Of a stretch of DNA of 64,000 nucleotides, positions 1-12,677 are shown in pieces. The stretch covers positions 1,488,001 through 1,552,000 of the forward strand of contig NC_079882.1 in the NCBI RefSeq assembly GCF_029227915.1, written 5' to 3'. This DNA comes from Hydractinia symbiolongicarpus (Eukaryota > Cnidaria > Hydrozoa > Anthoathecata > Hydractiniidae). Every line of letters begins with the position of its first letter. Positions within the stretch are counted from its first letter, which is position 1. Made by a program: the position numbers and the translations under genes. The notes under the pieces were generated by a model. That model was not told where the DNA came from and ran no database searches. It was given only the letters and a program-made list of their open reading frames with translations.

Positions 1-2715
1 TGGTACGAATATGTGACGCAACCGTTGTAACTAAAGCGGATTAATACCCTTAAAAAGTCAATGAAATGTAGTTTTTGAAACTGTCGCTATTTCTTCAGCG
101 TGCGATAAGGGCTAGGATTGGTCCCACAGTAACGAATGACTTATTTATTAAATTCTTAAATGAAGCACTACCACAGAACCCAGTGTAATCGCTGAGTTCC
201 GGCAATCACGTCAAATTAAGAAGAATGTTTTTTCTTGGAGTCCACTTGTCTCACTTATAACATTTATAAGGCCACAGACCGAAATCAGTTCAATTTAGGC
301 CCACATTCAATCGTTTCACTGTTAAAAGCGATGCAACCTAGTAATATAAGACAAATATCGCTAAATACATGTTGGTACGAATATGTGACGCAACCGTTGT
401 AACTAAAGCGGATTAATACCGCTAAAAAGTCAATGAAATGTAGTTTTTGAAACTGTCGCTATTTCTTCAGCGTGCCATAACGGCTAGGATTGGTCCCACA
501 GTAACGAATGACTTATTTATTAAATTCTTAAATGAAGCACTACCACAGAACCCAGTGTAATCGCTGAGTTCCGGCAATCAAGTCAAATTAAGAAGAATGT
601 TTTTTCTTGGAGTCCACTTGTCTCACTTATAACATTTATAAGGCCACAGACCAAAATCAGTTCAATTTAGTCCCACATTCAATCGTTTCACTGTTAAAAG
701 CGATGCAACCTAGTAATATAAGACAAATATCGCTAAATACATGTTGGTACGAATATGTGACGCAACCGTTGTAACTAAAGCGGATTAATACCGCTAAAAA
801 GTCAATGAAATGTAGTTTTTGAAACTGTCGCTATTTCTTCAGCGTGCGATAACGGCTAGGATTGGTCCCACAGTAACGAATGACTTATTTATTAAATTCT
901 TAAATGAAGCACTACCACAGAACCCAGTGTAATCGCTGAGTTCCGGCAATCAGGTCAAATTAAGAAGAATGTTATTTCTTGGAGTCCACTTGTCTCACTT
1001 ATAACATTTATAAGGTCACAGACCAAAATCAGTTCAATTTAGTCCCACATTCAATCGTTTCACTGTTAAAAGCGATGCAACTTAGTAATATGAGACAAAT
1101 ATCGCTAAGAACATGTTGGTACGGATATGTGACGCAACCGTTGTAACTGAAGCGGATTGATACCGTTAGAAAATCAATGAAAAGTAGTTTTTGAAACTGT
1201 CACTATTTCTTCAGCGCGCGATAACGGCTAGGATTGGTCCCACAGTAAAGAATGACTTATTTACCTAAACATTTAAATGAACCGTTTCCACAGCGCCCAG
1301 TTTAATCGCTGTGTTCCGGCAATCATGTCAAATTAAGAAGAATGTTATTTCTTGGAGTCCAATTGTCTCACTTATAACATTTATAAGGTCACAGACCAAA
1401 ATCAGTTCAATTTAGTCCCATATTCAATCGTTTCACTGTTAAAAGCGATGCAACTTAGTAATATGAGACAAATATCACTAAGAACATGTTGGTACGGATA
1501 TGTGACGCAACCGTTGTAACTGAAGCGGATTGATATCGTTAGAAAGTCAATGAAATTTAGTTTTTGAAACTGTCGCTATTTCTTCAGCTCGCGATAACGG
1601 CTAGGATTGGTCCCACAGTAAAGAATGACTTATTTACCTAAACATTTAAATGAAGCGCTTCCACAGCGCCCAGTTTATTCGCTATGTTCCGGCAATCACG
1701 TCAAATTAAGAAGAATGTTTTTTTCTTGGAGTCCACTTGTCTCACTTATAACATTTATAAGGCCACAGACCGAAATCAGTTCAATTTAGTCCCACATTCA
1801 ATCGTTTCACTGTTAAAAGCGATGCAACCTAGTAATATAAGACAAATATCGCTAAATACATGTTGGTACGAATATGTGACGCAACCGTTGTAACTAAAGC
1901 GGATTAATACCGCTAAAAAGTCACTGAAATGTAGTTTTTGAAACTGTCGCTATTTCTTCAGCGTGCGATAACGGCTAGGATTGGTCCCACAGTAACGAAT
2001 GACTTATTTATTAAATTCTTAAATGAAGCACTACCACAGAACCCAGTGTAATCGCTGAGTTCCGGCAATCAAGTCAAATTAAGAAGAATGTTATTTCTTG
2101 GAGTCCACTTGTCTCACTTATAACATTTATAAGGTCACAGACCAAAATCAGTTCAATTTAGTCCCACATTCAATCGTTTCACTGTTAAAAGCGATGCAAC
2201 TTAGTAATATGAGACAAATATCGCTAAGAACATGTTGGTACGGATATGTGACGCAACCGTTGTAACTGAAGCGGATTGATACCGTTAGATTGTCAATGAA
2301 AAGTAGTTTTTGAAACTGTCACTATTTCTTCAGCGCGCGATAACGGCTAGGATTGGTCCCACAGTAAAGAATGACTTATTTACCTAAACATTTAAATGAA
2401 GCGCTTCCACAGCGCCCAGTTTAATCGCTGTGTTCCGGCAATCATGTCAAATTAAGAAGAATGTTATTTCTTGGAGTCCAATTGTCTCACTTATAACATT
2501 TATAAGGTCACAGACCAAAATCAGTTCAATTTAGTCCCATATTCAATCGTTTCACTGTTAAAAGCGATGCAACTTAGTAATATGAGACAAATATCACTAA
2601 GAACATGTTGGTACGGATATGTGACGCAACTGTTGTAACTGAAGCGGATTGATACCGTTAGAAAGTCAATGAAATGTAGTTTTTGAAACTGTCGCTATTT
2701 CTTCAGCTCGCGCTA
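1..2715. repeat. 3-monomer HOR block, 1,119-bp period
   Basis: The window opens inside a monomer (bases 1-196 are partial). Landmarks at 742, 1114 and 1487 match those at 1861, 2233 and 2606 with a constant offset of 1,119, so three monomer types repeat as a unit (about 570-1688 and 1689-2715). The first type also occurs as a direct tandem pair at 370 and 742. That type has lost the GC-rich dyad: it reads GCACTACCACAGAACCC where most monomers have GCGCTACCACAGCGCCC. The second and third types carry GGTACGGATATG and a TCCAC dyad loop. The second copy fades at about 2,715, where CGCTAACGGCTAGGATTTG appears. Confidence 0.9.
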
Positions 2716-3926
2716 ACGGCTAGGATTTGTCCGACAGCAAAAAATGACTTTTTTATCTTAATTTTTAATTGAAACGCTACTACAGCGCCCAGTGCAATCG
2801 CTGAGATTCGGCAATCTTGTCAAATTAAGAAGAATGTTAATTCTTGGAGTCCAATTGTCTCACTTTCACATTTATAAAATCACAGTTTATAATCACTTCA
2901 ATTAAGTCCCACAGTCAATCGTTTCACTGTTAAAAGCCATACAACCTAGTAATACCGGAAAAATATCAAGAAATACATGTTGGTACCAATATGAGACGCA
3001 ACTGTTGTAACTGAAGCGGATTATTACCGTTAAAAAGTCAATCAAATGTAGTTTTTGAAACTGTCGCTATTTCTTCAGCGCGCGATAACGGCTAGGATTG
3101 GTCCCACAGTAAAGAGTGACTTATTTACCTAAACATTTAAATAAAGCGCTTCCACAGCGCCCAGTTTAATCGCTGTGTTCCGGCAATCACATCAAATTAA
3201 GAAGAATGTTATTTCTTGGAGTCCAATTGTCTCATTTATCACATTTATCAGGTCACAGTCCAAAGTTAGTTCAATTAAGTCCTACAGTGAATCGTTTCAC
3301 TGTTAAAAGCGATGCAACCTAGTAATATGAGACAAATATCGCTAAATACATGTTGGTACGAATATGTGACGCAAACGTTGTAACTAAAGCGGATTAATAC
3401 TGCTAAAACGTCAATGAAATGTAGTTTTTAAAACTGTCGCTATTTCTTCAGCGTGCGATAACGGCTAGGATTGGTCCCACAGTAACGAATGACTTATTTA
3501 TAAAATTCTTAAATGAAGCACTACCACAGAACCCAGTGTAATTTCTGAGTTCTGGCAATCACGTCAAATTAAGAAGAATGTTATTTCTTGTAGTCCACTT
3601 GTCTCACTTATAACATTTATAAGGTCACAGACCAAAATCAGTTCAATTTAGTCCCACATTCAATCGTTTCTCTGTTAAAAGCGATGCAACTTAGTAATAT
3701 GAGACAAATATTGCTAAGAACATGTTGGTGCGGATATGTGACGCAACCGTTGTAACTGAAGCGGGTTGATACCGTTAGAAAGTCAATGAAAAGTAGTTTT
3801 TGAAACTGTCGCTATTTCTTCAGTGCGCGATAACGGCTAGGATTGGTCCCACAGTAAAGAATGACTTATTTACCTAAATATTTAAATGAAGCGCTTCCAC
3901 AGCGCCCAATTTAATCGCTGTGTTCC
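2716..3926. repeat. Diverged satellite monomers without clear HOR
   Basis: Three full-length monomers have landmarks at 2978, 3351 and 3723. The first carries GGTACCAATATGAG and no close twin nearby. The second resembles the dyad-less first type of the preceding block, and the third resembles its GGTACGG type. The segment therefore looks like an older, degraded extension of the left-hand HOR. No open frame or foreign sequence is present. Confidence 0.85.
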
Positions 3927-5419
3927 GGCAATCATGTCAAATTAAGAAAAATGTTATTTCTTGGAGTCCAATTGTCTCATTTATCGCATTTATCAGGTCA
4001 CAGTCCAAAGTTAGTTCAATTAAGAACCACAGCCAATCGTTTCATTGTTAAAAACGATGCAACCTAGTAATATCGGAAAAATATCGCCAAATACATGTTG
4101 GTACGAATATATAACCCAACCGTTGTAACTCAAACGGACTGACACTGTTAGAATTTCAATGAAATGTAGTTTTTGAAACTGTCGCTATTTCTTCAGCGCG
4201 CGATAACGGCTAGGATTGATCCCACAGTAAAGATTGACTTATTTACCTATACTTTTAATTGAACCGCTACCACAGCGGCCAGTGCAATCGCTGAGATTCA
4301 GCAATCATTTCAAATTAAGAAGAATGTTAATTCTTGGAGTCCAATTGTCTCACTTTCACATTTATAAAATCACAGTTTATAATCAGTTCAATTAAGTCGC
4401 ACAGTCAATCGTTTCACTGTTAAAAGCCATACAACCTAGTAATACCGGAAAAATATCAAGAAATACATCTTGGTACCAATATGTGACTCAACCGTTGTCT
4501 CTCAAACGGATTGATAGTGTTAGAAAGTCAGTGAAATGTAGTTTTTGAAACTGTCGCTATTTTTTCAGCGCGCGATAACGGCTAGGATTGGCCCCACAGT
4601 AAAGAATGACTTACTTATATAAATTCTTAAATGAAGCGCTACCACAGCGCCCAGTGTAATCGCTGAGTTTCGGCAATCGTGTCAAATTAAGAAGAATGTT
4701 ATTTCTTGGAGTCCCCTTGTCTCACTTATAACATTTATAAGGTCACAGACCAAAATCAGTTCAATTTAGTCCCACATTCAATCGTTTCACTGTTAAAGGC
4801 GATGCAACCTAGTAATATAAGACAAATATCGCTAAGAACATGTTGGTACCAATATGTGACTCAACCGTTGTCTCTCAAACGGATTGATACTGTTAGAAAG
4901 TCAGTGAAATGTAGTTTTTGAAACTGTCGCTATTTTTTCAGCGCGCGATAACGGCTAGGATTGGTCCCACAGTAAAGAATGACTTATTTACCTAAACATT
5001 TAAATGAAGCGCTTCCACAGCGCCCACTTTAATCGCTGTGTTCCGGCAATCATGTCAAATTAAGAAGAATGTTATTTCTTGGAGTCCAATTGTCTCATTT
5101 ATCACATTTATCAGGTCACAGTCCAAAGTTAGTTTAATTTAGTCCCACAGTCAATCGTTTCATTGTTAAAAGCGATGCGCAACTTAGTAATATCGGAAAA
5201 ATATCGCCAAATACATGTTGGTACGAATATATAACCCAACCGTTGTAACTCAAACGGACTGACACTGTTAGAAATTCAATGAAATGTAGTTTTTGAAACT
5301 GTCGCTATTTCTTCAGCGCGCGCTAACGGCTAGGATTTGTCCCACAGTAAAGATTGACTTATTTACCTATACTTTTAATTGAACCGCTTTCACAGCGCCC
5401 AGTGCAATCGCTGAGATTC
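3927..5419. repeat. 4-monomer HOR, 1,493 bp, copy 1
   Basis: Landmarks at 4096, 4468, 4841 and 5216 define four distinct monomer types. Each recurs 1,493 bases later. Diagnostic variants shared by both copies include ATATAACCCAACCG, the substituted landmark CATCTTGGTACC, and a two-base insertion giving GATGCGCAAC at about 5,173. By eye the copies differ at very few positions, for example GGATTTGTCCC here near 5,334 against GGATTGGTCCC in copy 2. The unit matches copy 2 from GGCAATCATGTC at about 3,927. Confidence 0.92.
4636..4650. other. GC-rich dyad, basic form GCGCT-ACCAC-AGCGC
   Basis: Five-base arms surround a five-base centre. This is the commonest form of an element present once per monomer about 340 bases into the unit (other examples at 23552 and 6130). 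It sits between an AT-rich stretch and the CGCCCAGTG word. Its function is unknown: it could be a protein-binding half-site pair or simply a chance palindrome maintained by homogenisation. Confidence 0.6.
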
Positions 5420-6920
5420 GGCAATCATGTCAAATTAAGAAAAATGTTATTTCTTGGAGTCCAATTGTCTCATTTATCGCATTTATCAGGTCACAGTCCA
5501 AAGTTAGTTCAATTAAGAACCACAGCCAATCGTTTCATTGTTAAAAACGATGCAACCTAGTAATATCGGAAAAATATCGCCAAATACATGTTGGTACGAA
5601 TATATAACCCAACCGTTGTAACTCAAAAGGACTGACACTGTTAGAATTTCAATGAAATGTAGTTTTTGAAACTGTCGCTATTTCTTCAGCGCGCGATAAC
5701 GGCTAGGATTGATCCCACAGTAAAGATTGACTTATTTACCTATACTTTTAATTGAACCGCTACCACAGCGGCCAGTGCAATCGCTGAGATTCAGCAATCA
5801 TTTCAAATTAAGAAGAATGTTAATTCTTGGAGTCCAATTGTCTCACTTTCACATTTATAAAATCACAGTTTATAATCAGTTCAATTAAGTCGCACAGTCA
5901 ATCGTTTCACTGTTAAAAGCCATACAACCTAGTAATACCGGAAAAATATCAAGAAATACATCTTGGTACCAATATGTGACTCAACCGTTGTCTCTCAAAC
6001 GGATTGATAGTGTTAGAAAGTCAGTGAAATGTAGTTTTTGAAACTGTCGCTATTTTTTCAGCGCGCGATAACGGCTAGGATTGGCCCCACAGTAAAGAAT
6101 GACTTACTTATATAAATTCTTAAATGAAGCGCTACCACAGCGCCCAGTGTAATCGCTGAGTTTCGGCAATCGTGTCAAATTAAGAAGAATGTTATTTCTT
6201 GGAGTCCCCTTGTCTCACTTATAACATTTATAAGGTCACAGACCAAAATCAGTTCAATTTAGTCCCACATTCAATCGTTTCACTGTTAAAGGCGATGCAA
6301 CCTAGTAATATAAGACAAATATCGCTAAGAACATGTTGGTACCAATATGTGACTCAACCGTTGTCTCTCAAACGGATTGATACTGTTAGAAAGTCAGTGA
6401 AATGTAGTTTTTGAAACTGTCGCTATTTTTTCAGCGCGCGATAACGGCTAGGATTGGTCCCACAGTAAAGAATGACTTATTTACCTAAACATTTAAATGA
6501 AGCGCTTCCACAGCGCCCACTTTAATCGCTGTGTTCCGGCAATCATGTCAAATTAAGAAGAATGTTATTTCTTGGAGTCCAATTGTCTCATTTATCACAT
6601 TTATCAGGTCACAGTCCAAAGTTAGTTTAATTTAGTCCCACAGTCAATCGTTTCATTGTTAAAAGCGATGCGCAACTTAGTAATATCGGAAAAATATCGC
6701 CAAATACATGTTGGTACGAATATATAACCCAACCGTTGTAACTCAAACGGACTGACACTGTTAGAAATTCAATGAAATGTAGTTTTTGAAACTGTCGCTA
6801 TTTCTTCAGCGCGCGCTAACGGCTAGGATTGGTCCCACAGTAAAGATTGACTTATTTACCTATACTTTTAATTGAACCGCTTTCACAGCGCCCAGTGCAA
6901 TCGCTGAGATTCGGCAATCA
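5420..6920. repeat. 4-monomer HOR, 1,493 bp, copy 2
   Basis: This is the tandem partner of the preceding unit, with landmarks at 5589, 5961, 6334 and 6709. Similarity ends sharply near 6,920, where copy 1 continues with ATCATGTC and this copy with ATCATTTC. One visible private change is CTCAAAAGG at about 5,622 where copy 1 has CTCAAACGG. The near-identity implies a recent duplication relative to the diverged monomers on both sides. Confidence 0.92.
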
Positions 6921-7224
6921 TTTCAAATAAAGAAGAATGTTAATTCTTGGAGTCCAATTGTCTCACTTTCACATTTATAAAATCACAGTTTATAATCAGT
7001 TCAATTAAGTCGCACAGTCAATCGTTTCACTGTTAAAAGCGATGCAACCTAGTAATATGAGAAAAATATTGCTAAAAACATGTTGGTACGAATATGAGAC
7101 CCGACCGTTGTAAATCAATTCTTCAGCGCGCGCTAACGGCTAGGATGTGTCCCACAGCAAAAAATGACTTTTTTATCTTAATTTTTAATTGAAGCGCTAC
7201 CACAGCGTGCAGTGTAATCGGTGA
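6908..7224. repeat. Truncated monomer with ~56-bp internal deletion
   Basis: Spacing between landmarks 7081 and 7398 is 317 instead of 373. At about 7,107-7,122 the sequence goes straight from GACCGTTGTAAATCAA to TTCTTCAGCGCGCG. It therefore skips the segment that normally holds AAACGG, the ACACCGTTAG motif and the T-tract. I saw no second copy of this junction elsewhere in the window, so this deletion has not been spread by later duplication. Confidence 0.85.
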
Positions 7225-8343
7225 GTTCCGGCAATCACGTCAAATTAAGAAAAATGTTATTTCTTGGAGTCCAATTGTCTCACTTTCACATTTATAAAAT
7301 CACAGTTTATCATCAGTTCAATTAAGTCCCACAGTCAATCGTTTCACTGTTAAAAGCCATACAACCTAGTAATACCGGAAAAATATCAAGAAATACATGT
7401 TGGTACCAATATGTGACTCAACCGTTGTCTCTCAAACGGATTGATACTGTTAGAAAGTCAGTGAAATGTAGTTTTTGAAACTGTTGCTATTTCTTCAGCG
7501 CGCGATAACGGCTAGGATTGGCCCCACAGTAAAGAATGACTTACTTATATACATTCTTAAATGAAGCGCTACCACAGCGCCTAGTGTAATCGGTGAGTTC
7601 CGGTAATCATGTCAAATTAAAAAGAATGTTATTTCTTTGAGTCCACTTGTCTCACTTATAACATTTATAAGGTCACAGTCCAAAATCAGTTCAATTTAGT
7701 CCCACAGTCAATCGTTTCACTGTTAAAAGCGATCCAACCTAGTAATATGAAAAAAATATCGCTAAATACATGTTGGTACGAATATGAGACGCAATAGTTG
7801 TAACTGAAGCGGATTGATACCATTAAAAAGTAAATGAAATGTAATTTTTGAAACTGTCGCTATTTCTTCAGCGCGCGATAATGGCTAGGATTGGTCCCAC
7901 AGAAAAAAATGACTTATTTACCTAAACTTTTAATTCAAGCGCTACCACAGCGCCCAGTGTAATCGGTGAGTTCCGGCATTCACGTCAAATTAAGAAGAAA
8001 GTTATTTCTTGGAGTCCAATTGTCTCATTTATCACATTTATCAGGTCACAGTCCAAAGTTAGTTCAATTAAGTCCCACAGTCAATCGTTTCATAGTTAAA
8101 AGCGATGCAAGCTAGTAATATCAGAAAAATATCGCTAAATACATGTTGGTACGAATATGTGACCATACAGTTGTAACTTAAACGGACTGACACCGTTAGA
8201 AAGTCAATGAAATGTAGTTTTTGAAACTGTCGCTATTTCTTCAGCGCGCAATAACGGATAGGATTGGTCCCACAGTAGAGAATGACTTATTTTTCTAAAT
8301 TTTTAAATGAAGCGCTACCACAGCGCCCAGTGTAATCGCTGAG

Positions 8344-8675
8344 TTACGGCAATCACGTCAAATTAAGAAGAATGTTTTTTCTTGCAGTCCAATTATCTCT
8401 TTTATCACATTTATCAGGTCACAGTCCAAAGTTAGTTCGATTAAGTCCCACAGTCAATCGTTTCATTGTTAAAAGCGGTGCAACCTAGTAATATCAAAGA
8501 AATATCGCTAAATACATGTTGGTACGAATATGTGACCCAACCGTTGTAACTCAAACGGACTGACACCAGTAGAAAGTCAATGAAATGTACTTTTTGAAAC
8601 TGTCGCTATTTCTTCAGCGCGCAATAACGGCCAGGATGGTCCCACTCTTAATTCTTATCAAGTGTAATCGCTGAG
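8344..8675. repeat. Truncated monomer with ~41-bp deletion removing the dyad
   Basis: Landmark spacing from 8517 to 8849 is 332. At about 8,635-8,665 the sequence runs GGATGGTCCCACTC then TTAATTCTTATCAAGTGTAA. It lacks the GAATGACTT segment and the whole GCGCTACCACAGCGC dyad. The junction is private to this monomer as far as I can see. Confidence 0.82.
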
Positions 8676-10508
8676 TTTCGGCAATCATGTCAAATTAAGA
8701 AGAATGTTATTTTTTGGAGTCCAATTGTCTCCTTTATTACATTTATCAGGTCACAGTCCAAAGATAGTTTAATTAACTCCCACAGTCAATCGCTTCATAG
8801 TTAAAAGCGATGCAACCTAGTAATATCAGAAAAATATCGCTAAATACATGTTGGTATGCATATGTGACCCAACCGTTGAAACTCAAACGGACTGAAACCG
8901 TTAGAAAGTCAAAGAAATGTACCTCTTGAAACTGTCGCTATTTCTTCAACGCGCGATAACGGATAGGATTGGTCCCACAGTAAAGAATGATTTATTTATC
9001 TAACATTTTAAATAATGCGCTACCACAGCGCCCAGTGTAATGGCTGAGTTCCGGCAATCACGTCAAATTAAGAAGAATGTTATTTCTTGGAGTCCAGTTG
9101 TCTCACTTTCACATTTATAAGGTCAGAGTACATGATCAGTTCAATTAAGTCCCACAGTCAATCGTTTTACTGTTAAACGCGTTACAACCTAGTAATACCG
9201 GAAAGATATCACGAAATACATGTTGGTACGAATATGTGATTCAACCGTTGTCTCTCAAACGGATTGATACTGTTTGAAAGTCAATGAAATGTAATTTTTG
9301 AGACAATCGCTATTTCTTCAGCGCGCGATAACGGCTAGTATTGGTCCCACAGTAAAGAATTGCTCATTTATCTAAATTCTTAATAGAAGCGCTACCATAG
9401 CGCCCAGTGTAATCGCTGAGTTCCGGCAATCATGTCAAATTAAAAAGAATGTTATTTCTTGGAGTCCACTTGTCTCACTTATAACATTTATAAAGTCACA
9501 GACCAATATCATTTTAATTTAGTCCCACAGTCAATCGTTTCACTGTTAAAAGCGACGCAACCGAGTAATATGAGAAAAATATCGCTAAATACATGTTGGT
9601 ACGAATATGTGACGCAACCGTTGTAACTCAAACGGACTGACAACGTTGAAAAATCAATGAAATGTAGTTTTTCAAACTGTCGCTATTTCTTCAGCGCGCG
9701 ACAACGGTTAGGATTGGTCCCACAGTAAAGAATGACTTATTTACCTAAACTTTTAAATGAAGCGCTACCACAGCGCCTAGTGTAATCGCTGAGTTCCGGC
9801 AATCACGTCAAATTAAGAAGAATGTTATTTCTTGGAGTCCAATTGTCTCATTTATCACATTTATCAGGCAACAGGCCAAAGTTAGGTCAATTAAGTCCCA
9901 CAGTCAATCGTTTCATTGTTAAAAGCGATGGAACCTAGTAATATCAGAAAAATATCGCTAAATACATGTTGATACAAATATGTGACCCAACCGTTGTAAC
10001 TCAAACGGACTGACAACGTTGAAACGTCAATGAAATGTAGTTTTTGAAACTGTTGCTATTTCTTCAGCGCGCGATAACGGATAGGATTGGTCCCACAGTA
10101 AAGAATGATTTATTTATCTAAATTTTAAAATGAAGCGCTACCACAACGCCCAGTGTAATCGCTAAGTTCCGTCAATCACGTCAAATTAAGAAGAATGTTA
10201 TTTCTTGGAGTCCAATTGTCTCATTTATCACATCTATCAGGTCACAGTCAAAAGATGGTTCAATTTAGTCCCACAGTCAATCGTTTCACTGTTAACAGCC
10301 ATACAACCTATTAATACCAAAAAAAGTATCAAGAAATACACGTTGGTACGAATATGTGACTCAACCGTGGTCTCTCAAACGGATTGATACTGTTAGAAAG
10401 GCAATGGAATGTAGTTCTTGAAACTGTCGCTATTTCTTCAGCGCGCGATAACGGCTAGGATTGGTCCCACAGTGAAGAATGACTTATTTATCTAAATTCT
10501 TAAATGAA

Positions 10509-10523
10509 GCGCTACCATAGCGC
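10509..10523. other. GC-rich dyad, extended form GCGCTA-CCA-TAGCGC
   Basis: A single C-to-T change relative to the basic form extends the arms to six bases. This version is characteristic of many monomers from 9.4 kb to 32 kb and 46-58 kb, where the word CTACCATAGCGCC appears in type T and its relatives. Confidence 0.6.
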
Positions 10524-11187
10524 CCAGTGTAATCGCTGACTTCCGGCAATCATGTCAAATTGAAAAAATTGTTATTTCTTGGAGTCCACTTGTCTCACTT
10601 ATAACATACATAAAGTCACAGACCAAAATCAGTTCAATTTAGTCCCCGGTCAATCGTTTCGCTGTTAACAGCCATACAACCTATTAATGCCAGAAAAATA
10701 TCAAGAAATACATGTTGGTACGAATATGTGACTCAACCGTTGTCTCTCAAACGGATTGATACTGTTAGAAAGTCAATGGAATGTAGTTTTTGAAACTGTC
10801 GCTATTTCTTCAGCGCGCGATAACGGCTAGGATTGTTCCCACAGTGAAGAATGACTTATTTATCTAAATTCTTAAATGAAGCGCTACCATAGCGCCCAGT
10901 GTAATCGCTGAGTTCCGGCAATCATGTCAAATTAAGAAGAATGTAATTTCTTGGAGTCCACTTGTCTCACTTATAACATTTATAAAGTTACAGACCAATA
11001 TCATTTTAATTTAGTCCCACAGTCAATCGTTTCACTGTTAAAAGCGACGCAACCGAGTAATATGAGAAAAATATCGCTAAATACATGTTGGTACGAATAT
11101 GTGACGCAACCGTTGTAACTGACGCGGATTCAAACCGCTAGAAATTCAATGAAATGTAGTTTTTGAAACTGTCGCTATTTCTTCAGG

Positions 11188-12677
11188 GCGCGACAACGGT
11201 TAGGATTTGTCCCACAGTAAAGAATGACTTATTTACCTAAACGTTTAAATGAAGCGCTACCACAGCGCCTAGTGTAATCGCTGAGTTCCGGAAATCACGT
11301 CAAATTAAGAAGAATGTTATTTCTTGGAGTCCAATTGTCTCATTTATCACATTTATTATGTAACAGGCCAAAGTTAGTTCAATTAAGTCCCACAGTCAAT
11401 CGTTTCATTGTTAAAAGCAATGGAACCTAGTAATATCAGAAAAATATCACTAAATACATGTTGGGACAACTATGTGACCCAACCGTTGTAACTCAAACGG
11501 ACTGACAACGTTAGAAAGTCAAAGAAATGTACCTCTTGAAACTGTCGCTTTTTCTTCAACGCGCGATAAGGGATAGGATTTGTCTTACAGTAAAGAATCA
11601 TTTATTTATCTAACATTTTAAATGAAGCGCTACCACAGCGCCCAGTGTAATGGCTGAGTTCCGGCAATCACGTCAAATTAAGAAGAATGTTATTTCTTGG
11701 AGTCCAATTGTCTCATTTTCACATTATAAGGTCACAGTACATGATCAGTTCAATTAAGTCCCACAGTCAATCGTTTCACTGTTAAAAGCCATACAACCTA
11801 GTAATGCCTGAAAAATATCAAGAAATGCATGTTGGTACGAATATGTGACTCAACCGTTGTCTGTCAAACGGATTGATACTGTTTGAAAGTCAATGAAATG
11901 TACTTTTTGAGACAGTCGCTATTTCTTCAGCGCGCGATAACGGCTAGTATTGGTCCCACAGTAAAGAATGGCTTATTTATCTAAATTCTTAAATGAAGCG
12001 CTACCATAGCGCCCAGTGTAATCGCTGACTTTCGGCAATCACGTCAAATTAAGAAGAATGTTATTTCTTGGAGTCCAATTGTCTCATTTATTACATTTAT
12101 CATGTAACAGGCCAAAGTTAGTTCAATTAAGTCCCACAGTCAATGGTTTCATTGTTAAAAGCAATGGAACCTAGTAGTATCAGAAAAATATCACTAAATA
12201 CATGTTGGTACAAATATGTGAGCAAACCGTTGTAACTCAAACGGACTCACAATGTTGAAACGACAATGAAATGTAGTTTTTGAAACTGTCGCTATTTCTT
12301 CAGCGCGCGATAACGGATAGGATTGGTCCAACAGTAAAGAATGATTTATTTATCTAAATTTTTAAATGAAGCGCTACCACAGCGCCCAGTGTAATCGCTA
12401 AGTTCCGTCAATCACGTCAAATTAAAAAGAATGTTATTTCTTGGAGTCCACTTGTCTCACTTATAACATTTATAAAGTCACAGACCAATATCATTTTAAT
12501 TTAGTCCCACAGTCAATCGTTTCACTGTTAAAAGCCACGCAACCGAGTAATATGAGAAAAATATCGCTAAATACATGTTGGTACGAATATGTGACGCAAC
12601 CGTTGTAACTGAAGCGGATTGGTATCGTTAGAAAGTCAATGAAATGTAGTTCTTGAAACTGTCGCTATTTCTTCAGC
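11188..12677. repeat. 4-monomer HOR, 1,490 bp, copy 1 (identical pair)
   Basis: Landmarks are at 11459, 11830, 12203 and 12576. Reading line by line against the sequence 1,490 bases downstream, I found no difference over about 1,500 bases. Upstream of 11,188 the copies differ (TTCAGGGCGCG here, TTCAGCGCGCG later). Diagnostic words include TTGGGACAACTATG, CTTACAGTAAAGAATCA and AGAAATGCATGTTGG. Lack of divergence makes this the youngest tandem duplication in the window, or a collapsed or duplicated assembly segment. Confidence 0.93.

Larger units (their letters stand above)
6921..11187. repeat. Diverged satellite block with a degraded 7-monomer periodicity
   Basis: Landmarks lie at 7081, 7398, 7771, 8144, 8517, 8849, 9221, 9594, 9967, 10341, 10713 and 11086. 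Neighbours are quite different from each other. Two monomers are internally truncated (spacings of 317 and 332). The pair at 8849 and 9221 resembles the pair at 11459 and 11830, 2,609-2,610 bases away (seven monomers): they share GTACCTCTTGAAAC, CTTCAACGCGCG, CTGTTTGAAAG and CGGCTAGTATTGG. The monomer at 9594 (AGCGACGCAACCGAG) matches 11086 at an offset of 1,492. I read this as older, partly decayed HOR structure. Confidence 0.85.

Noticed and set aside
4720-4745. Bacterial-type promoter words (TTGTCT ... TATAAC)
   Set aside because: TATAAC/TATAAG words occur in every monomer of several types as part of an AT-rich stretch. There is no gene downstream and the array is not bacterial in character.
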